Origin: Pseudomonas capeferrum
Lineage (GTDB): Bacteria > Pseudomonadota > Gammaproteobacteria > Pseudomonadales > Pseudomonadaceae
Direction of reading: 5' to 3'
Length of the DNA stretch: 64,000 nt
Assembly (NCBI RefSeq): GCF_013523055.1
Contig: NZ_JAAMQM010000013.1
Coordinates: 1-64,000, forward strand
A program made the position numbers and the translations under genes. The notes beneath the pieces are model-generated. The model saw nothing but the letters and a program-made list of their open reading frames with translations. It made no database searches and was not told where the DNA came from. Below are positions 45,421 through 54,887 of this stretch, piece after piece; position 1 is the stretch's first letter, and each line of letters opens with the position of its first letter.

Positions 45421-47526
45421 TTACTGGGCCGTGACTGTCGCCGCGGCGGCGCGAAGATCGCCACTGCGCTGGATGATGTATTGATGGATCAACTCCATCT
45501 GCTGCATGTCCAGGACGCCCGCGAAGCTCGGCATGCCCTTGCTCATGAAGGCGCCGCTGACGATGCCGACGAAGGCCAGGTGTTTCTCAGGCGTCAGGTA
45601 GCGCAAGTCTGGAATCACCCCGCCGCTGGCCGCGTTCAGCCCGTGGCAGGCACCGCACATGCCGTTGAACAAGGTGCGCCCTTCCTTGATCTGCTCCGCC
45701 GAAGCGGTCAGTGCTGGTACTTGTGGCGGTAGCACCGGCGCCTGGCGAGGCGGCGGCAACTCGCCCTGCGCACCCAGCTTGAATACCAGCACGCGCGATT
45801 CGGGCTGCACCTTGCCCTTGTCAGTAAGCGGGCCGGCAATGAGCGGCATGATCCCGCCCCAGCCGGCCATGAACGCCACGTATTGTTCACCCTTGACCTG
45901 GTAGGTGATCGGCCCGCCAAGCACGCCGGAGTTGGCCCGATGCTCCCAGAGTTGCTGGCCTTTGTCGGCGCTGAAAGCCATCACGCGCCCGTCGGAGGTC
46001 CCCTGGAACACCAGGTTGCCAGCGGTGCTCAGGGTGCCGCCGTTGCCGGACTCGATATGGTCGTGAGTCCAGGCGGCCTGTTGCTTGACCGGGTCCCATG
46101 CGATCAGATGGCCGCGCCACGCACTGCGGATCTGGTCGAGGATCTTCGGGTCTTCCGGCAGGTCCGGGACGTCGAGGCCGAAGTTGACAACCGATCTGGT
46201 CGGCAGAAACTCGGGTTTTTCGGCCGCCTTCAGCTCTGCCACGGTGTCCTGGGCCGGGATATAGACGTACCCGGTAACAGGGTTGTAGGACATCGGGTGC
46301 CAGCTGTGTCCACCCAGGAAGCTCGGCTGGATAACCTTGGGCGCCTTGGCATAATCGGCCTGCTCGGTGAGGATCGGCCGCCCGGTTTTCGGATCCAGGC
46401 CACTGGCCCAGTTCACCTGGACGAAGTTGCGTCCAGAGATGAACTCGCCGTTGGTACGGTCGATGACGTAGAAGAAACCGTTCTTGGGCGCCTGCATCAG
46501 CACCTTGCGCCTTTTGCCGTCGATCTTGATGTCGGCCAGGATAATCTGCTGGGTGGCGGTGAAGTCCCAACGGTCGCCCGGGGTGACCTGGAAGTGCCAG
46601 ACATATTCGCCGGTGTCCGGACGCAACGCGACGATGGACGACAGGTACAGGTTGTCGCCTTCGCCCTGGCTACGAAACTGGTAGTTCCAGGGCGATCCGT
46701 TGCCAGTGCCGACGTAGAGCAGGTCCAGTTCGGGATCGTAGGACATCGAGTCCCACACTGTACCGCCACCGCCCCACTTGACCCAGCCATTGCCTTTCCA
46801 GGTCTTCATGGCCTTGGCCATGGCCTCGTTCTCCGGCGGCAGCGCCGGGTCGCCCGGCACGGTGTAAAAGCGCCAGGCTTGCGTGCCAGTGTCGGCTTCG
46901 TAGGCGGTGATGTAACCGCGCACGCCGAACTCGGCGCCGCCGTTGCCAATCAGCACCTTGCCCTTGACGATGCGCGGCGCACCGGTGATGGTGTAACTCT
47001 TGTTCGGATCGATGACGGTATCGACGCTCCAGACTTCCTGGCCGGTCGCGGCATCGAGCGCGATCAGGCGCCCATCGAAACTGCCCACGTATACCTTGCC
47101 CTGCCACACCGCGACACCCCGGTTGACCACATCGCAGCAGCCCTGGCTGAGCTTCTCCATGGGAATCTTCGGATCGTACTTCCACAGCGGCTTGCCGGTG
47201 GCGGCATCGAAGGCGTAGACGATGCTGAAGGCGCCGGTGGTGTACATCACCCCGTCGACCACCAACGGCGTGGCTTCGGTACCGCGATCAATGTCGAGCT
47301 TTTGTGTCCAGGCGAGCCCCAGCTGGCTGACGTTAGTATCATTGACCTGCTTCAGCGGACTGAAGCGTTGTTCGTCATAGGTGCGGCCATGGGCCATCCA
47401 GTTGGCGGCGTCCTGGTTGGCGCCGAGCAGGCGTTGCGCGTCGACGGCGGCCGGACCTGGTGCGGCGCCATGAGCGAGTGAAGTCAGGCAGAGCACCGCA
47501 AGCGGCATGAGCGTCTTGGCGTTCAT
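45421..47526 (-). CDS. PQQ-dependent quinohemoprotein alcohol dehydrogenase
   Basis: A 701-residue periplasmic enzyme of type II. A signal peptide (MNAKTLMPLAVLCLTSLAHG) precedes an eight-bladed propeller that binds PQQ and calcium. The adjacent cysteines (QGCCDVVNRG) form the ring that covers PQQ, and the active-site region WDFTATQQIILADI holds the catalytic Asp. The C-terminal cytochrome c domain has the single heme site CGACH with a downstream Met. Electrons pass to a soluble or membrane acceptor. No pqq biosynthesis genes or separate cytochrome are in the window. Substrate is likely a primary or aromatic alcohol. Confidence 0.92.
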   Translation of the reverse strand: MNAKTLMPLAVLCLTSLAHGAAPGPAAVDAQRLLGANQDAANWMAHGRTYDEQRFSPLKQVNDTNVSQLGLAWTQKLDIDRGTEATPLVVDGVMYTTGAFSIVYAFDAATGKPLWKYDPKIPMEKLSQGCCDVVNRGVAVWQGKVYVGSFDGRLIALDAATGQEVWSVDTVIDPNKSYTITGAPRIVKGKVLIGNGGAEFGVRGYITAYEADTGTQAWRFYTVPGDPALPPENEAMAKAMKTWKGNGWVKWGGGGTVWDSMSYDPELDLLYVGTGNGSPWNYQFRSQGEGDNLYLSSIVALRPDTGEYVWHFQVTPGDRWDFTATQQIILADIKIDGKRRKVLMQAPKNGFFYVIDRTNGEFISGRNFVQVNWASGLDPKTGRPILTEQADYAKAPKVIQPSFLGGHSWHPMSYNPVTGYVYIPAQDTVAELKAAEKPEFLPTRSVVNFGLDVPDLPEDPKILDQIRSAWRGHLIAWDPVKQQAAWTHDHIESGNGGTLSTAGNLVFQGTSDGRVMAFSADKGQQLWEHRANSGVLGGPITYQVKGEQYVAFMAGWGGIMPLIAGPLTDKGKVQPESRVLVFKLGAQGELPPPRQAPVLPPQVPALTASAEQIKEGRTLFNGMCGACHGLNAASGGVIPDLRYLTPEKHLAFVGIVSGAFMSKGMPSFAGVLDMQQMELIHQYIIQRSGDLRAAAATVTAQ

Positions 47527-47848
47527 TGTTCTTGTTATCCATTGCTGGGTAGGACCAATGGCAGACGCAAGTGACGTCATGCCCCCATGCTTGGAATTAA
47601 AACAAAGGAATCAGGAGAAAACGCTTGCCTGTGTGCCAGGCATTTTCGAATGTCTGCCACATGTGAGCAGAGCGTGCGGCCGGTCGCCACATTGAGGCTA
47701 TTGCAGTTCGTTTGCCTGCACCCGGTGGGCGCAGGCTTGCCTAGCGATGACGTCCGTAGAAGTACAGGCAACCCAACTTCAGCCGCCAAACCCACGGTGG
47801 AGGGGCTTGCCGGGACGTCGGACCGCCGCTCCAGGTAAAGCGCCCTTG
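47527..47848. other. Intergenic region with REP-like fragments
   Basis: About 320 bases without a gene. It contains half REP elements (GGTGGGCGCAGGCTTGCCTA near 47724 and GGAGGGGCTTGCCGGGACGT near 47800) and must hold the promoter of the dehydrogenase gene. The reverse-strand frame across it is shadow. Confidence 0.5.
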
Positions 47849-49918
47849 CTATGCAGTTATTCCAGCAAGCTGCCGTTTGAGCACCAGCGTCAGGATGTCG
47901 TAACTGGCCACGAGTTCACCGAGTTGGTTGGTCACTTCCACATCCCAAGCCACCACCCCTTGCGGCTGTCCGAGCGGGCTGGACTTGCCCTGATCGATCT
48001 TGCGCTTGCAGGTCAGCCGCGCCTGGATCGTGTCGCCGATCCCCACCGGGCTGATGAAACGCAGCGTATCCAGGCCGTAGTTGGCCAGGACCGGCCCTTC
48101 CCCCGGCGATACGAACAGGCCCGCCGCCGCCGAAAGAACGAAGTACCCGTGGGCGATGCGTTTGCCGAACTGGGACTGCTTGGCAGCGATTTCATCGAAG
48201 TGCATGTAGAAGTGATCACCCGACAGGCAACCGAAGTTGACCAGATCCGCCTCGGTCACCGTCCGGCGATGGGTCAGCAACGACTCGCCGATGCGCAATT
48301 CCTCGAAATAGCGACGGAAGGGGTGCACCTCGCTCTCCAGTACCTTGGCACCGCGCACGTACTCGTTGGTAATGGCCATCAGCATGCTCGGCGAGCCCTG
48401 CACCGCGGCGCGCTGCAGATAGTGCTTGACCGCACGCAGACCGCCCAACTCCTCGCCTCCACCGGCGCGGCCTGGCCCCCCATGCTTGAGCTGTGGCAAT
48501 GGCGAGCCATGCCCGGTCGACTCCACCGCTGCCTCGCGGTCCAGCACCAGCAAGCGACCATGCCATGCCGCAGCGGCCGGAATGGCCTTGGCCGCCACTT
48601 GCGGGTCACGGGTGAACAGGCTCGCCACGAGACTGCCCTTGCCGCGTGCTGCCAGGGCCAGCGCCTCATCCAGGTCGTCATAGGCCATCAAGGTGCTTAC
48701 CGGCCCGAACGCTTCGATATCGTGCGCGCCGCCGTCGGCATGCGGATCACGTGCATGCAGTAGTGTTGGCGAGAAGAAAGCCCCTTCGGCGACCCCCTGG
48801 CCGCGCGGCTCGAAACCATCGCTCGCGCCGAACAACTGGTCGCAGCTCTGTAGCAGGCTGCGCACCCGTTCACCGACGTCGCGCTGCTGCTCGTGAGAAG
48901 CCAGCGCGCCCATGCGCACGCCTTCGATCGAGGGGTCGCCCACCACCACTTTGCCCAAGCGTTCGCGCAAGCGGGTCGCGACGGCATCGATGTGTTTCGC
49001 CGGGACGATGGCGCGGCGAATCGCCGTGCATTTCTGCCCGGCCTTGGTGGTCATCTCGCGCACCACTTCCTTGATGTAGAGGTCGAACTCCTCATCGTCC
49101 CGGCTCACGTCCGGGCCGAGAATGGCGCAATTCAGCGAGTCGGCCTCGGCGGTGAACGGTACCGAGTGACGGATCAGGTTAGGGGTCACGCGCAGCTTGG
49201 CCGCGGTATCGGCGGACCCCGTGAAGGTCACCACGTCCTGGCCTTGCAACCGGTCGAGCAGGTCGCCCGTGCTGCCGACCACCAGTTGCAGGCTGCCCGC
49301 TGGCAACAGGCCCGACTCATCCATCAACCGCATCACGGCTTCGGTCAGATAGCTGGTCGATGTCGCGGGTTTGACGATGCATGGCATACCGGCGAGGAAG
49401 GTCGGCGCGAATTTCTCGAGCATGCCCCAGATAGGGAAATTGAACGCGTTGATGTGTACCGCGACGCCCCCACGTGGCACGAGGATATGGCTGCCGACGA
49501 ACTTGCCCTGTTTGCCCAGAGCAATCGCCGGGCCTTCATGCAGCACATTGCTCGATGGCAGTTCGCGGCTGCCGATGCCGGAATAGGCGAACAGCGTGGC
49601 GTTACCGCCCTCGATGTCGACCCAGCTGTCGGCGCGGGTCGCACCGCTGTGATGGGACAATGCGTAGAGCTGTTCCTTGCGTTCGCTCAAGTACAAGGCC
49701 AGGGCCTTCAGGCGCGCGGCACGTTGCTGGAAATCCATGGCCATCAGCTCGGCCAGACCGCGCATCCGCGCGAAGTCGACAGCCTCGGCGAAGTCCGGTC
49801 GTTCTTCATGGCTGTAGGCCAGAACATGGCCGTCCAGGGCGCTGCGCAGAGCTTGGCCGCCATGTTGGCCGAGCCAGCGGCCGGCGATGAAACTCTGCAG
49901 GATAGGAGCTTGAGACAT
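47849..49918 (-). CDS. paaZ: PaaZ, bifunctional oxepin-CoA hydrolase/3-oxo-5,6-dehydrosuberyl-CoA semialdehyde dehydrogenase
   Basis: A 689-residue fusion. The N-terminal aldehyde dehydrogenase (about 1-520) has NAFNFPIWGMLEKFAP, FTGSADTAAKL and the catalytic Cys in AGQKCTAIRRAIVP. The C-terminal MaoC-type hydratase (about 545-685) has NFGCLSGDHFYMHFDE and FGKRIAHGYFVLSAAAGLFV. It hydrolyses the oxepin ring and oxidises the resulting aldehyde in the phenylacetyl-CoA route. Length agrees with characterised PaaZ. The start MSQAPILQSFIAGRW at 49918 has GGAGG upstream. It closes the transport-plus-PaaZ group of the pathway. Confidence 0.94.
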   Translation of the reverse strand: MSQAPILQSFIAGRWLGQHGGQALRSALDGHVLAYSHEERPDFAEAVDFARMRGLAELMAMDFQQRAARLKALALYLSERKEQLYALSHHSGATRADSWVDIEGGNATLFAYSGIGSRELPSSNVLHEGPAIALGKQGKFVGSHILVPRGGVAVHINAFNFPIWGMLEKFAPTFLAGMPCIVKPATSTSYLTEAVMRLMDESGLLPAGSLQLVVGSTGDLLDRLQGQDVVTFTGSADTAAKLRVTPNLIRHSVPFTAEADSLNCAILGPDVSRDDEEFDLYIKEVVREMTTKAGQKCTAIRRAIVPAKHIDAVATRLRERLGKVVVGDPSIEGVRMGALASHEQQRDVGERVRSLLQSCDQLFGASDGFEPRGQGVAEGAFFSPTLLHARDPHADGGAHDIEAFGPVSTLMAYDDLDEALALAARGKGSLVASLFTRDPQVAAKAIPAAAAWHGRLLVLDREAAVESTGHGSPLPQLKHGGPGRAGGGEELGGLRAVKHYLQRAAVQGSPSMLMAITNEYVRGAKVLESEVHPFRRYFEELRIGESLLTHRRTVTEADLVNFGCLSGDHFYMHFDEIAAKQSQFGKRIAHGYFVLSAAAGLFVSPGEGPVLANYGLDTLRFISPVGIGDTIQARLTCKRKIDQGKSSPLGQPQGVVAWDVEVTNQLGELVASYDILTLVLKRQLAGITA

Positions 49919-49947
49919 GGGGGTCCTCCGGGTCATTGATGGTGCGC

Positions 49948-51183
49948 TTACCAGAGCGCCAAGGTGTAGCCGAGAATCAGGCGGTTTTCGTCCAGGGCAT
50001 TGGTCAGGCCGTTGCCTGAACGGAAGGTGACATTGCGCCAGCGCAGGCTCACATCCTTCAGCGGGCCGCTCTGGATCACATAGGTGAGGTCGGTATCACG
50101 TTCGCGCTCGCGACCGTTGTCGATGTCGCCGACCCTGGCGTGCCGGCCATCGGTGTAACGGGTCATGAAGCTCAGGCCCGGCACGCCCAGGGCTACGAAG
50201 TCGTAGTCGTAGCGCACCTGCCAGGAATCCAGGCCAGCGCGGGTGTAGGTGTTGTAGGTCACCAGGTTGACCGTGTAGGGATCGCCGCCATTAAGGAACG
50301 GGAAGGCACTTTTACCGGACATCTGCTGGAAGGTGGCACTGAACTTGTGCGCCCCGGTAGCCAGGGTGAACATGCCGTTGAAGTTCCGGTTGTCGACACG
50401 CCCGGCCTTCTCGGCGCCATCGCCCCGGCTGTCGAAATAGCGCAGGTCGCTGCGCAGGCTTGTGCCCTGCCCCAGCGGCAGGGTGTGAACCAGGCCGACG
50501 AATTGCTGGCGGTAAATCTGGTCGAGCTTGGCGTAGTAGTAGCTCAGGCTCAGCTGGGGACTGAACGCGTAGGTGCCGCCGCCGAAGTCGAAGTGGTCAC
50601 TGCTGGCAGCGCCGTAGCCAATATCGTCACGGCCCGAGGAGTCACGCAGATTGGCCTTGGTCAGGCGCCCGCCATTGAATGTCAGACCGTCGATGTCCTG
50701 GCTGGTCAACCACCCGCCCTGAAAGGTCGAAGAGAGCAGGCGGGTGTCGTTGTAGACGACGACGGGCAGGATTGGCTGCAGGGTCCCCAGGCGCAGCACG
50801 CTCCTGGAGATCCGCAGCTTGCCGGTCAGGCCCAGTTCGCTGTAGTCGTCGGCCGGTTCGAGATTGTGGGGACCATAGGGTAACAGGCCGGTACCACGAC
50901 GGCCGCGGCCGGAATCAAGCTTGATCCCCAACTGCCCCATGGCATCCACCCCAACCCCGACCAGACCTTCGGTAAAACCTGACTCGAACCTGGCGGTAAA
51001 GCCCTGCCCCCACTCTTCGGCCTTGGCCTGTGGCGCGTTGTCCTGGCGAAAATCGCGGTTGATGTAATGGTTGCGCAGGTCGATCCTGGCGTGACTGTCA
51101 TCGAGAAACGCTGCCAGGGTCGGCATGGACAGGGTGAAACCGGCCAGCAACGCGGCCGAAGTACTGAGGCGAGTGTGGTTCAT
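49948..51183 (-). CDS. OprD-family porin for phenylacetate (PhaK type)
   Basis: A 411-residue porin with signal peptide MNHTRLSTSAALLAGFTLSM ending near TLA. Strand motifs are ARIDLRNHYINRDFRQDNAP and FTARFESGFTEGLVGVGVDA with LDSGRGRRGTGLLPYG, and the C-terminus is YTLALW. It is related to the porin at 43100-44356 but clearly diverged. In Pseudomonas putida the porin in this position of the pha cluster is PhaK, needed for phenylacetate entry. Here it follows the symporter gene by 32 bases. Confidence 0.9.
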   Translation of the reverse strand: MNHTRLSTSAALLAGFTLSMPTLAAFLDDSHARIDLRNHYINRDFRQDNAPQAKAEEWGQGFTARFESGFTEGLVGVGVDAMGQLGIKLDSGRGRRGTGLLPYGPHNLEPADDYSELGLTGKLRISRSVLRLGTLQPILPVVVYNDTRLLSSTFQGGWLTSQDIDGLTFNGGRLTKANLRDSSGRDDIGYGAASSDHFDFGGGTYAFSPQLSLSYYYAKLDQIYRQQFVGLVHTLPLGQGTSLRSDLRYFDSRGDGAEKAGRVDNRNFNGMFTLATGAHKFSATFQQMSGKSAFPFLNGGDPYTVNLVTYNTYTRAGLDSWQVRYDYDFVALGVPGLSFMTRYTDGRHARVGDIDNGRERERDTDLTYVIQSGPLKDVSLRWRNVTFRSGNGLTNALDENRLILGYTLALW

Positions 51184-51214
51184 TGTTTTTATACCCGACA
51201 ATCGTTCGTTGCGT

Positions 51215-52777
51215 TTAGTGTTTGGCGGCGCCTGCGGCACCGATACCGGTCATGGAGCGAATGAACTGGGCCAGGTAGCGGCCGCGTTCCTGCTTGGCGC
51301 GCTCCGTGGCGTCAGTGACCGAAAACAGCCAGGCGCTGAAGAAGGCCAGGCTCATGGAGAACAGTGCCGGATTGCTGTACGGAAACAGCGCCTGCTCATG
51401 GTGCATGACGTTGACCCATACCGCAGGGCTCAGCACCAGCAGGACAATGGCAGAGACCAGCCCGCTCATGCTGCCCATCACCGCCCCGCGGGTCGTCAGG
51501 CCTTTCCAGAACATGGAAAGGAACAGCACCGGGAAGTTGACCGAGGCGGCGATGGCCAGAACCAGCCCCGACAGGAAGGCAATGTTCTGCGACTCGAACA
51601 TCAGGCCGAGGATGATCGCCAGCACGCCGATCCCCAGGGTGGCGAGGCGCGAAACGCGCATTTCTTCCTGTTCGGTGGCCTGGCCCTTGCGGATCACGCA
51701 GGCGTACAGGTCGTGCGACACCGCCGAAGCGCCGGACAGCGCCAACCCCGCCACTACTGCCAGGATGGTGGCGAAGGCTACGGCCGAGATGAAGCCCAGG
51801 AACAGGTTGCCACCCACCGCCTGTGCCAGGTGCACGGCGATCATGTTGCCGCCACCGATGATCGCGCCGCTGGCATCGCGGTAGGCAGGCTCGGTGCCGA
51901 CCATGACGATGGCTCCGAAACCGACGATGATGAGCAGCAGATAGAAGTAGCCGATGAAGCCGGTGGCGTAGAACACGCTTTTGCGTGCTTCCTTGGCATC
52001 GCTGACGGTGAAGAAGCGCATCAGGATATGCGGCAGGCCGGCAGTGCCGAACATCATGCCCAGCCCCAGGGAGATGGCGTCCACCGGGTTCGATAGTAGC
52101 CCACCTGGGGCCATTATCGCGGTGCCCTTGGCATGCACGGCAGTTGCGCTGGCGAACATCGCTTCGGTACTGAAGCCGAAGTGCTTGAGCACCATGAAGG
52201 CCATGAATGTGGTCCCCAACAGCAGCATCACCGCCTTGATGATCTGCACCCAGGTCGTGGCCAGCATGCCGCCGTAGGTGACATAGAACACCATCAGCAC
52301 ACCGACCAGCATTACGGCGTAGAGGTAGCTGATGCCGAACAGCAGTTCGATCAGCTTGCCGGCGCCGACCATTTGCGCCACCAGGTACATCAGCGCCACG
52401 GTCAGGGTGCCGAAGGCCGAGGTCAGGCGAACGGGCGTCTGGGCCAACCGATAGGAGACCACATCGGCAAAGGTATACTTGCCCAGGTTGCGCAGGCGCT
52501 CGGCAATCAGGAACAGAATGATCGGCCAGCCGGCCAGCACGCCCAAGGCATACAGCAGCCCATCGTAGCCGTTGAGGAACATCATCGCCGAGATGCCCAG
52601 GAAGGACGCCGCGCTGATCATGTCGCCGGCAATCGCCAGGCCGTTCTGCATACCGGTCAGGCCGCCGCCGGCGGTGTAGAAGTCACTGGCCGAACGTGTA
52701 CGCCGTGCTGCCCAGCGTGTGACGCCGAGGGTGAAGAGAACAAACAGCAGAAACATTCCGATGGCGGTCCAGTTCAT
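51215..52777 (-). CDS. Sodium:solute symporter (ActP/PhaJ type, phenylacetate uptake)
   Basis: A 520-residue solute:sodium symporter with about 13 membrane helices. Family signature [20 protein letters not shown] and the later [20 protein letters not shown] are present. It is closely similar in layout to acetate permease ActP, but its place between the DUF485 gene and the phenylacetate porin matches PhaJ of the P. putida pathway. The ATG at 52777 overlaps the DUF485 stop as ATGA with AGGAG upstream; a GTG three codons earlier is less likely. Confidence 0.9.
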   Translation of the reverse strand: MNWTAIGMFLLFVLFTLGVTRWAARRTRSASDFYTAGGGLTGMQNGLAIAGDMISAASFLGISAMMFLNGYDGLLYALGVLAGWPIILFLIAERLRNLGKYTFADVVSYRLAQTPVRLTSAFGTLTVALMYLVAQMVGAGKLIELLFGISYLYAVMLVGVLMVFYVTYGGMLATTWVQIIKAVMLLLGTTFMAFMVLKHFGFSTEAMFASATAVHAKGTAIMAPGGLLSNPVDAISLGLGMMFGTAGLPHILMRFFTVSDAKEARKSVFYATGFIGYFYLLLIIVGFGAIVMVGTEPAYRDASGAIIGGGNMIAVHLAQAVGGNLFLGFISAVAFATILAVVAGLALSGASAVSHDLYACVIRKGQATEQEEMRVSRLATLGIGVLAIILGLMFESQNIAFLSGLVLAIAASVNFPVLFLSMFWKGLTTRGAVMGSMSGLVSAIVLLVLSPAVWVNVMHHEQALFPYSNPALFSMSLAFFSAWLFSVTDATERAKQERGRYLAQFIRSMTGIGAAGAAKH

Positions 52778-53082
52778 TGCATGCACTCCTGCTTGACCCG
52801 GTCACTCAGCGGATCGAGGACATTGTTCGCGCGATACACGTAGATGCCAGTCAGGGCGAAGGACACCAAGACGATCGCCACGCCGACCAGCATGCCGACG
52901 CTGGTCACCCCGCCGCTGAGCGAGCGGCCCAAGGTGCTGGGCGAAAACGCCACCAACAGCACAAAGCCGTAGTAGATGATCATCATGGCCAGAGTCAGGG
53001 TGCCGTTGAGCAGGCGCTTGCGGCGTACCAGTTGCTGGAAGTCGGGATGCTTGCAGATGCTCTCTATATGCTCGGGTGTCAT
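52774..53082 (-). CDS. DUF485 membrane protein (YjcH-like), symporter partner
   Basis: A 102-residue protein with two membrane helices ([20 protein letters not shown] and [20 protein letters not shown]), the latter followed by [15 protein letters not shown]485 proteins accompany acetate-type symporters in conserved gene pairs and are presumed small accessory subunits. It overlaps the symporter gene by 4 bases. It is separated from paaE upstream by a REP pair, so it may belong to its own transcript or depend on read-through. Confidence 0.9.
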   Translation of the reverse strand: MTPEHIESICKHPDFQQLVRRKRLLNGTLTLAMMIIYYGFVLLVAFSPSTLGRSLSGGVTSVGMLVGVAIVLVSFALTGIYVYRANNVLDPLSDRVKQECMQ

Positions 53083-53142
53083 TGGGGCGATCTCTTGATG
53101 TTGTCATTGTTTTGAGGTCACGCGGGTGTTGCGGTGTTGCCA

Positions 53143-53244
53143 AGGGTCCTATCGCGCAACCAGCCCGCTCACCACCGGTGCGCGGTGCAGCGAAGACACG
53201 TTCCCGATGGTGAGCGGGCTGGTCCCGCGATGGGGTCCCTGCGC
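53143..53244. repeat. Inverted pair of REP elements between paaE and the DUF485 gene
   Basis: Left arm GGGTCCTATCGCGCAACCAG with CCCGCTCACCACCGG, right arm 53206-53238 complementary (GATGGTGAGCGGGCTGGTCC, then CGCGATGGGGTCCC). In mRNA it would form a strong stem-loop at the 3' end of the paaABCDE transcript and could stabilise it or reduce read-through. Confidence 0.85.
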
Positions 53245-53246
53245 TG

Positions 53247-54323
53247 CTAAAGCTGGTCGAAGTCCAGGACCACCTTGTCGCTGATCGGATAGCTCTGGCA
53301 CGACAGCACGTACCCGGCCGCCACTTCGTAATCTTCCAGGGCATGGTTGCTGTCCATCTCTACCTCCCCTTCGATCACCTTGCACTTGCAGGTCGAGCAC
53401 ACGCCGGCCTTGCACGAGTACGGCAGCTCGGCCCCCACGGCATTGCCAGCATCCAGCACGCTCTGGCTATTACGCGCCAGGTCGAAAGCCAGCGCCCGGC
53501 CGTCGCTGATCACGGTGATCTGGCTGATCGCCGAGTCCAACTGTCGAGCTGCCTGGCGCGCTTCACGCTTATGCTCGTTGCCGGCGGCCGCGAACAGCTC
53601 GAAGTGAATGCGCTCGGCAGGCATGCCATTGCTCTCGAGGCTGCCGCGCACGGTTGCGGTCATCGCTTGCGGGCCGCAGAGGAACGCTGCGTCCAGGCTG
53701 CTCACGTCCATCCAGCGGGAAAACAACTGTCCGCACTTGTCGGCGTCGATACGGCCGTTGTACAGGTCGATGTCCTGTTGCTCGCGACTGAACACGAAAA
53801 TCAGGTTGAGCCGATCCAGATAAAGGTTCTTCAGGTCTTCGAGCCTGTCGCGAAACAATGCACCGGAGCTGGAGCGGTTGCCGTAGAGCAAGGTGAAGTG
53901 GCTGCCCGGTTCGCGTTCCAGGGTGCTCTTGATGATCGACAGGATCGGCGTGATGCCACTGCCCGCCGCTACGCCGAGGTAGCGGCCCTTGCGGCTCGGG
54001 TCCAGTGGCACGAAGAACGAGCCGCAAGGCGGCATGACGTCAAGCTGCTGGCCGGGCTTGAGCACTTCATTGGCGAAAGACGAGAAACGCCCGCCCGGTA
54101 CGCGCTTGATTGCCACGCGCAGTTCGCCATCCTCGATGCCGCTGCAGATCGAGTACGAACGGCGCACCTCTTCGTTGTCCAGCTGGGTACGCAGCACCAG
54201 GTACTGGCCCTGGACAAAGCGGAAATCGTCCTGCAACTGTGGCGGAATCTCGAAGGCGATGGACACGGCATCGCGAGTTTCAGGGCGCACATCCTTGATC
54301 GTGAGGCTATGGAAATGACTCAT
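53247..54323 (-). CDS. paaE: PaaE, phenylacetyl-CoA epoxidase reductase
   Basis: A 358-residue NADPH reductase of the epoxidase complex. The flavin domain has RRSYSICSGIEDGELRVAIK, the nucleotide domain LGVAAGSGITPILSIIKSTL and AAFLCGPQAMTATVRGSLES. The C-terminal 2Fe-2S centre is in SCKAGVCSTCKCKVIEGEV with a fourth Cys in VLSCQSYP. It hands electrons to the PaaAC di-iron core. Last gene of the paaABCDE series. Confidence 0.95.
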   Translation of the reverse strand: MSHFHSLTIKDVRPETRDAVSIAFEIPPQLQDDFRFVQGQYLVLRTQLDNEEVRRSYSICSGIEDGELRVAIKRVPGGRFSSFANEVLKPGQQLDVMPPCGSFFVPLDPSRKGRYLGVAAGSGITPILSIIKSTLEREPGSHFTLLYGNRSSSGALFRDRLEDLKNLYLDRLNLIFVFSREQQDIDLYNGRIDADKCGQLFSRWMDVSSLDAAFLCGPQAMTATVRGSLESNGMPAERIHFELFAAAGNEHKREARQAARQLDSAISQITVISDGRALAFDLARNSQSVLDAGNAVGAELPYSCKAGVCSTCKCKVIEGEVEMDSNHALEDYEVAAGYVLSCQSYPISDKVVLDFDQL

Positions 54324-54353
54324 GGTGTTCTCCCGCTGTACGGCGCTCTGCGC

Positions 54354-54887
54354 TCAGATGCATTTGAAATAATCGAAGGGCTCAAGACACTCGCGGCAGC
54401 GGTACAGCGCCTTGCAGGCCGTCGAGCCGAACTGGCTGAGCAACTCGGTATGGTCACTGCCGCATTGCGGGCACAGGACTGTGGGGCTTTCGCCAAGCAG
54501 GCTGCGTTTGCTGCTGCTACCCACCGGGGGTGCAATGCCGTATGCGCGCAAGCGATCGCGGCCCCGGAGACTGATCCAGTCGGTATTCCACGCCGGAGTC
54601 AGGCGACGCTCCAACCGTGGAGCGGCAAAGCCGGCCTGTTCCAGGGCCTGGCGGATGTCGCCCTCGATCACCTCGGTGGCCGGACACCCGGAATAGGTCG
54701 GTGTCACGACCAGGTGCAGATGCCCGGCCTGCCAATCCAGGTCGCGGACGATACCCAGGTCGACCACACTGACCACTGGCACCTCCGGGTCCATCACCTG
54801 CTCCAATACCGCCCAGGCCTGTGCGAGATCACCATCGCGCGCCGGGCGCGCGCCGCTGTCGCTGGCGATCAGCTCACCAGGTCGCAT
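54354..54887 (-). CDS. paaD: PaaD, iron-sulfur assembly-like factor of the epoxidase
   Basis: A 177-residue protein with an N-terminal MIP18/DUF59 domain (VLEQVMDPEVPVVSVVDLGI, TPTYSGCPATEVIEGDI) and a C-terminal zinc-ribbon (LCPQCGSDHTEL, then YRCRECLEPFDYFKCI). PaaD is needed for phenylacetate growth and probably helps to mature the reductase cluster. The gene overlaps the 3' end of paaC by 14 bases. Confidence 0.94.
   Translation of the reverse strand: MRPGELIASDSGARPARDGDLAQAWAVLEQVMDPEVPVVSVVDLGIVRDLDWQAGHLHLVVTPTYSGCPATEVIEGDIRQALEQAGFAAPRLERRLTPAWNTDWISLRGRDRLRAYGIAPPVGSSSKRSLLGESPTVLCPQCGSDHTELLSQFGSTACKALYRCRECLEPFDYFKCI

Noticed and set aside
45883..47481. A 532-codon plus-strand frame opposite the PQQ dehydrogenase
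   Set aside because: It is antisense shadow of a recognised enzyme, with no ribosome site or family.
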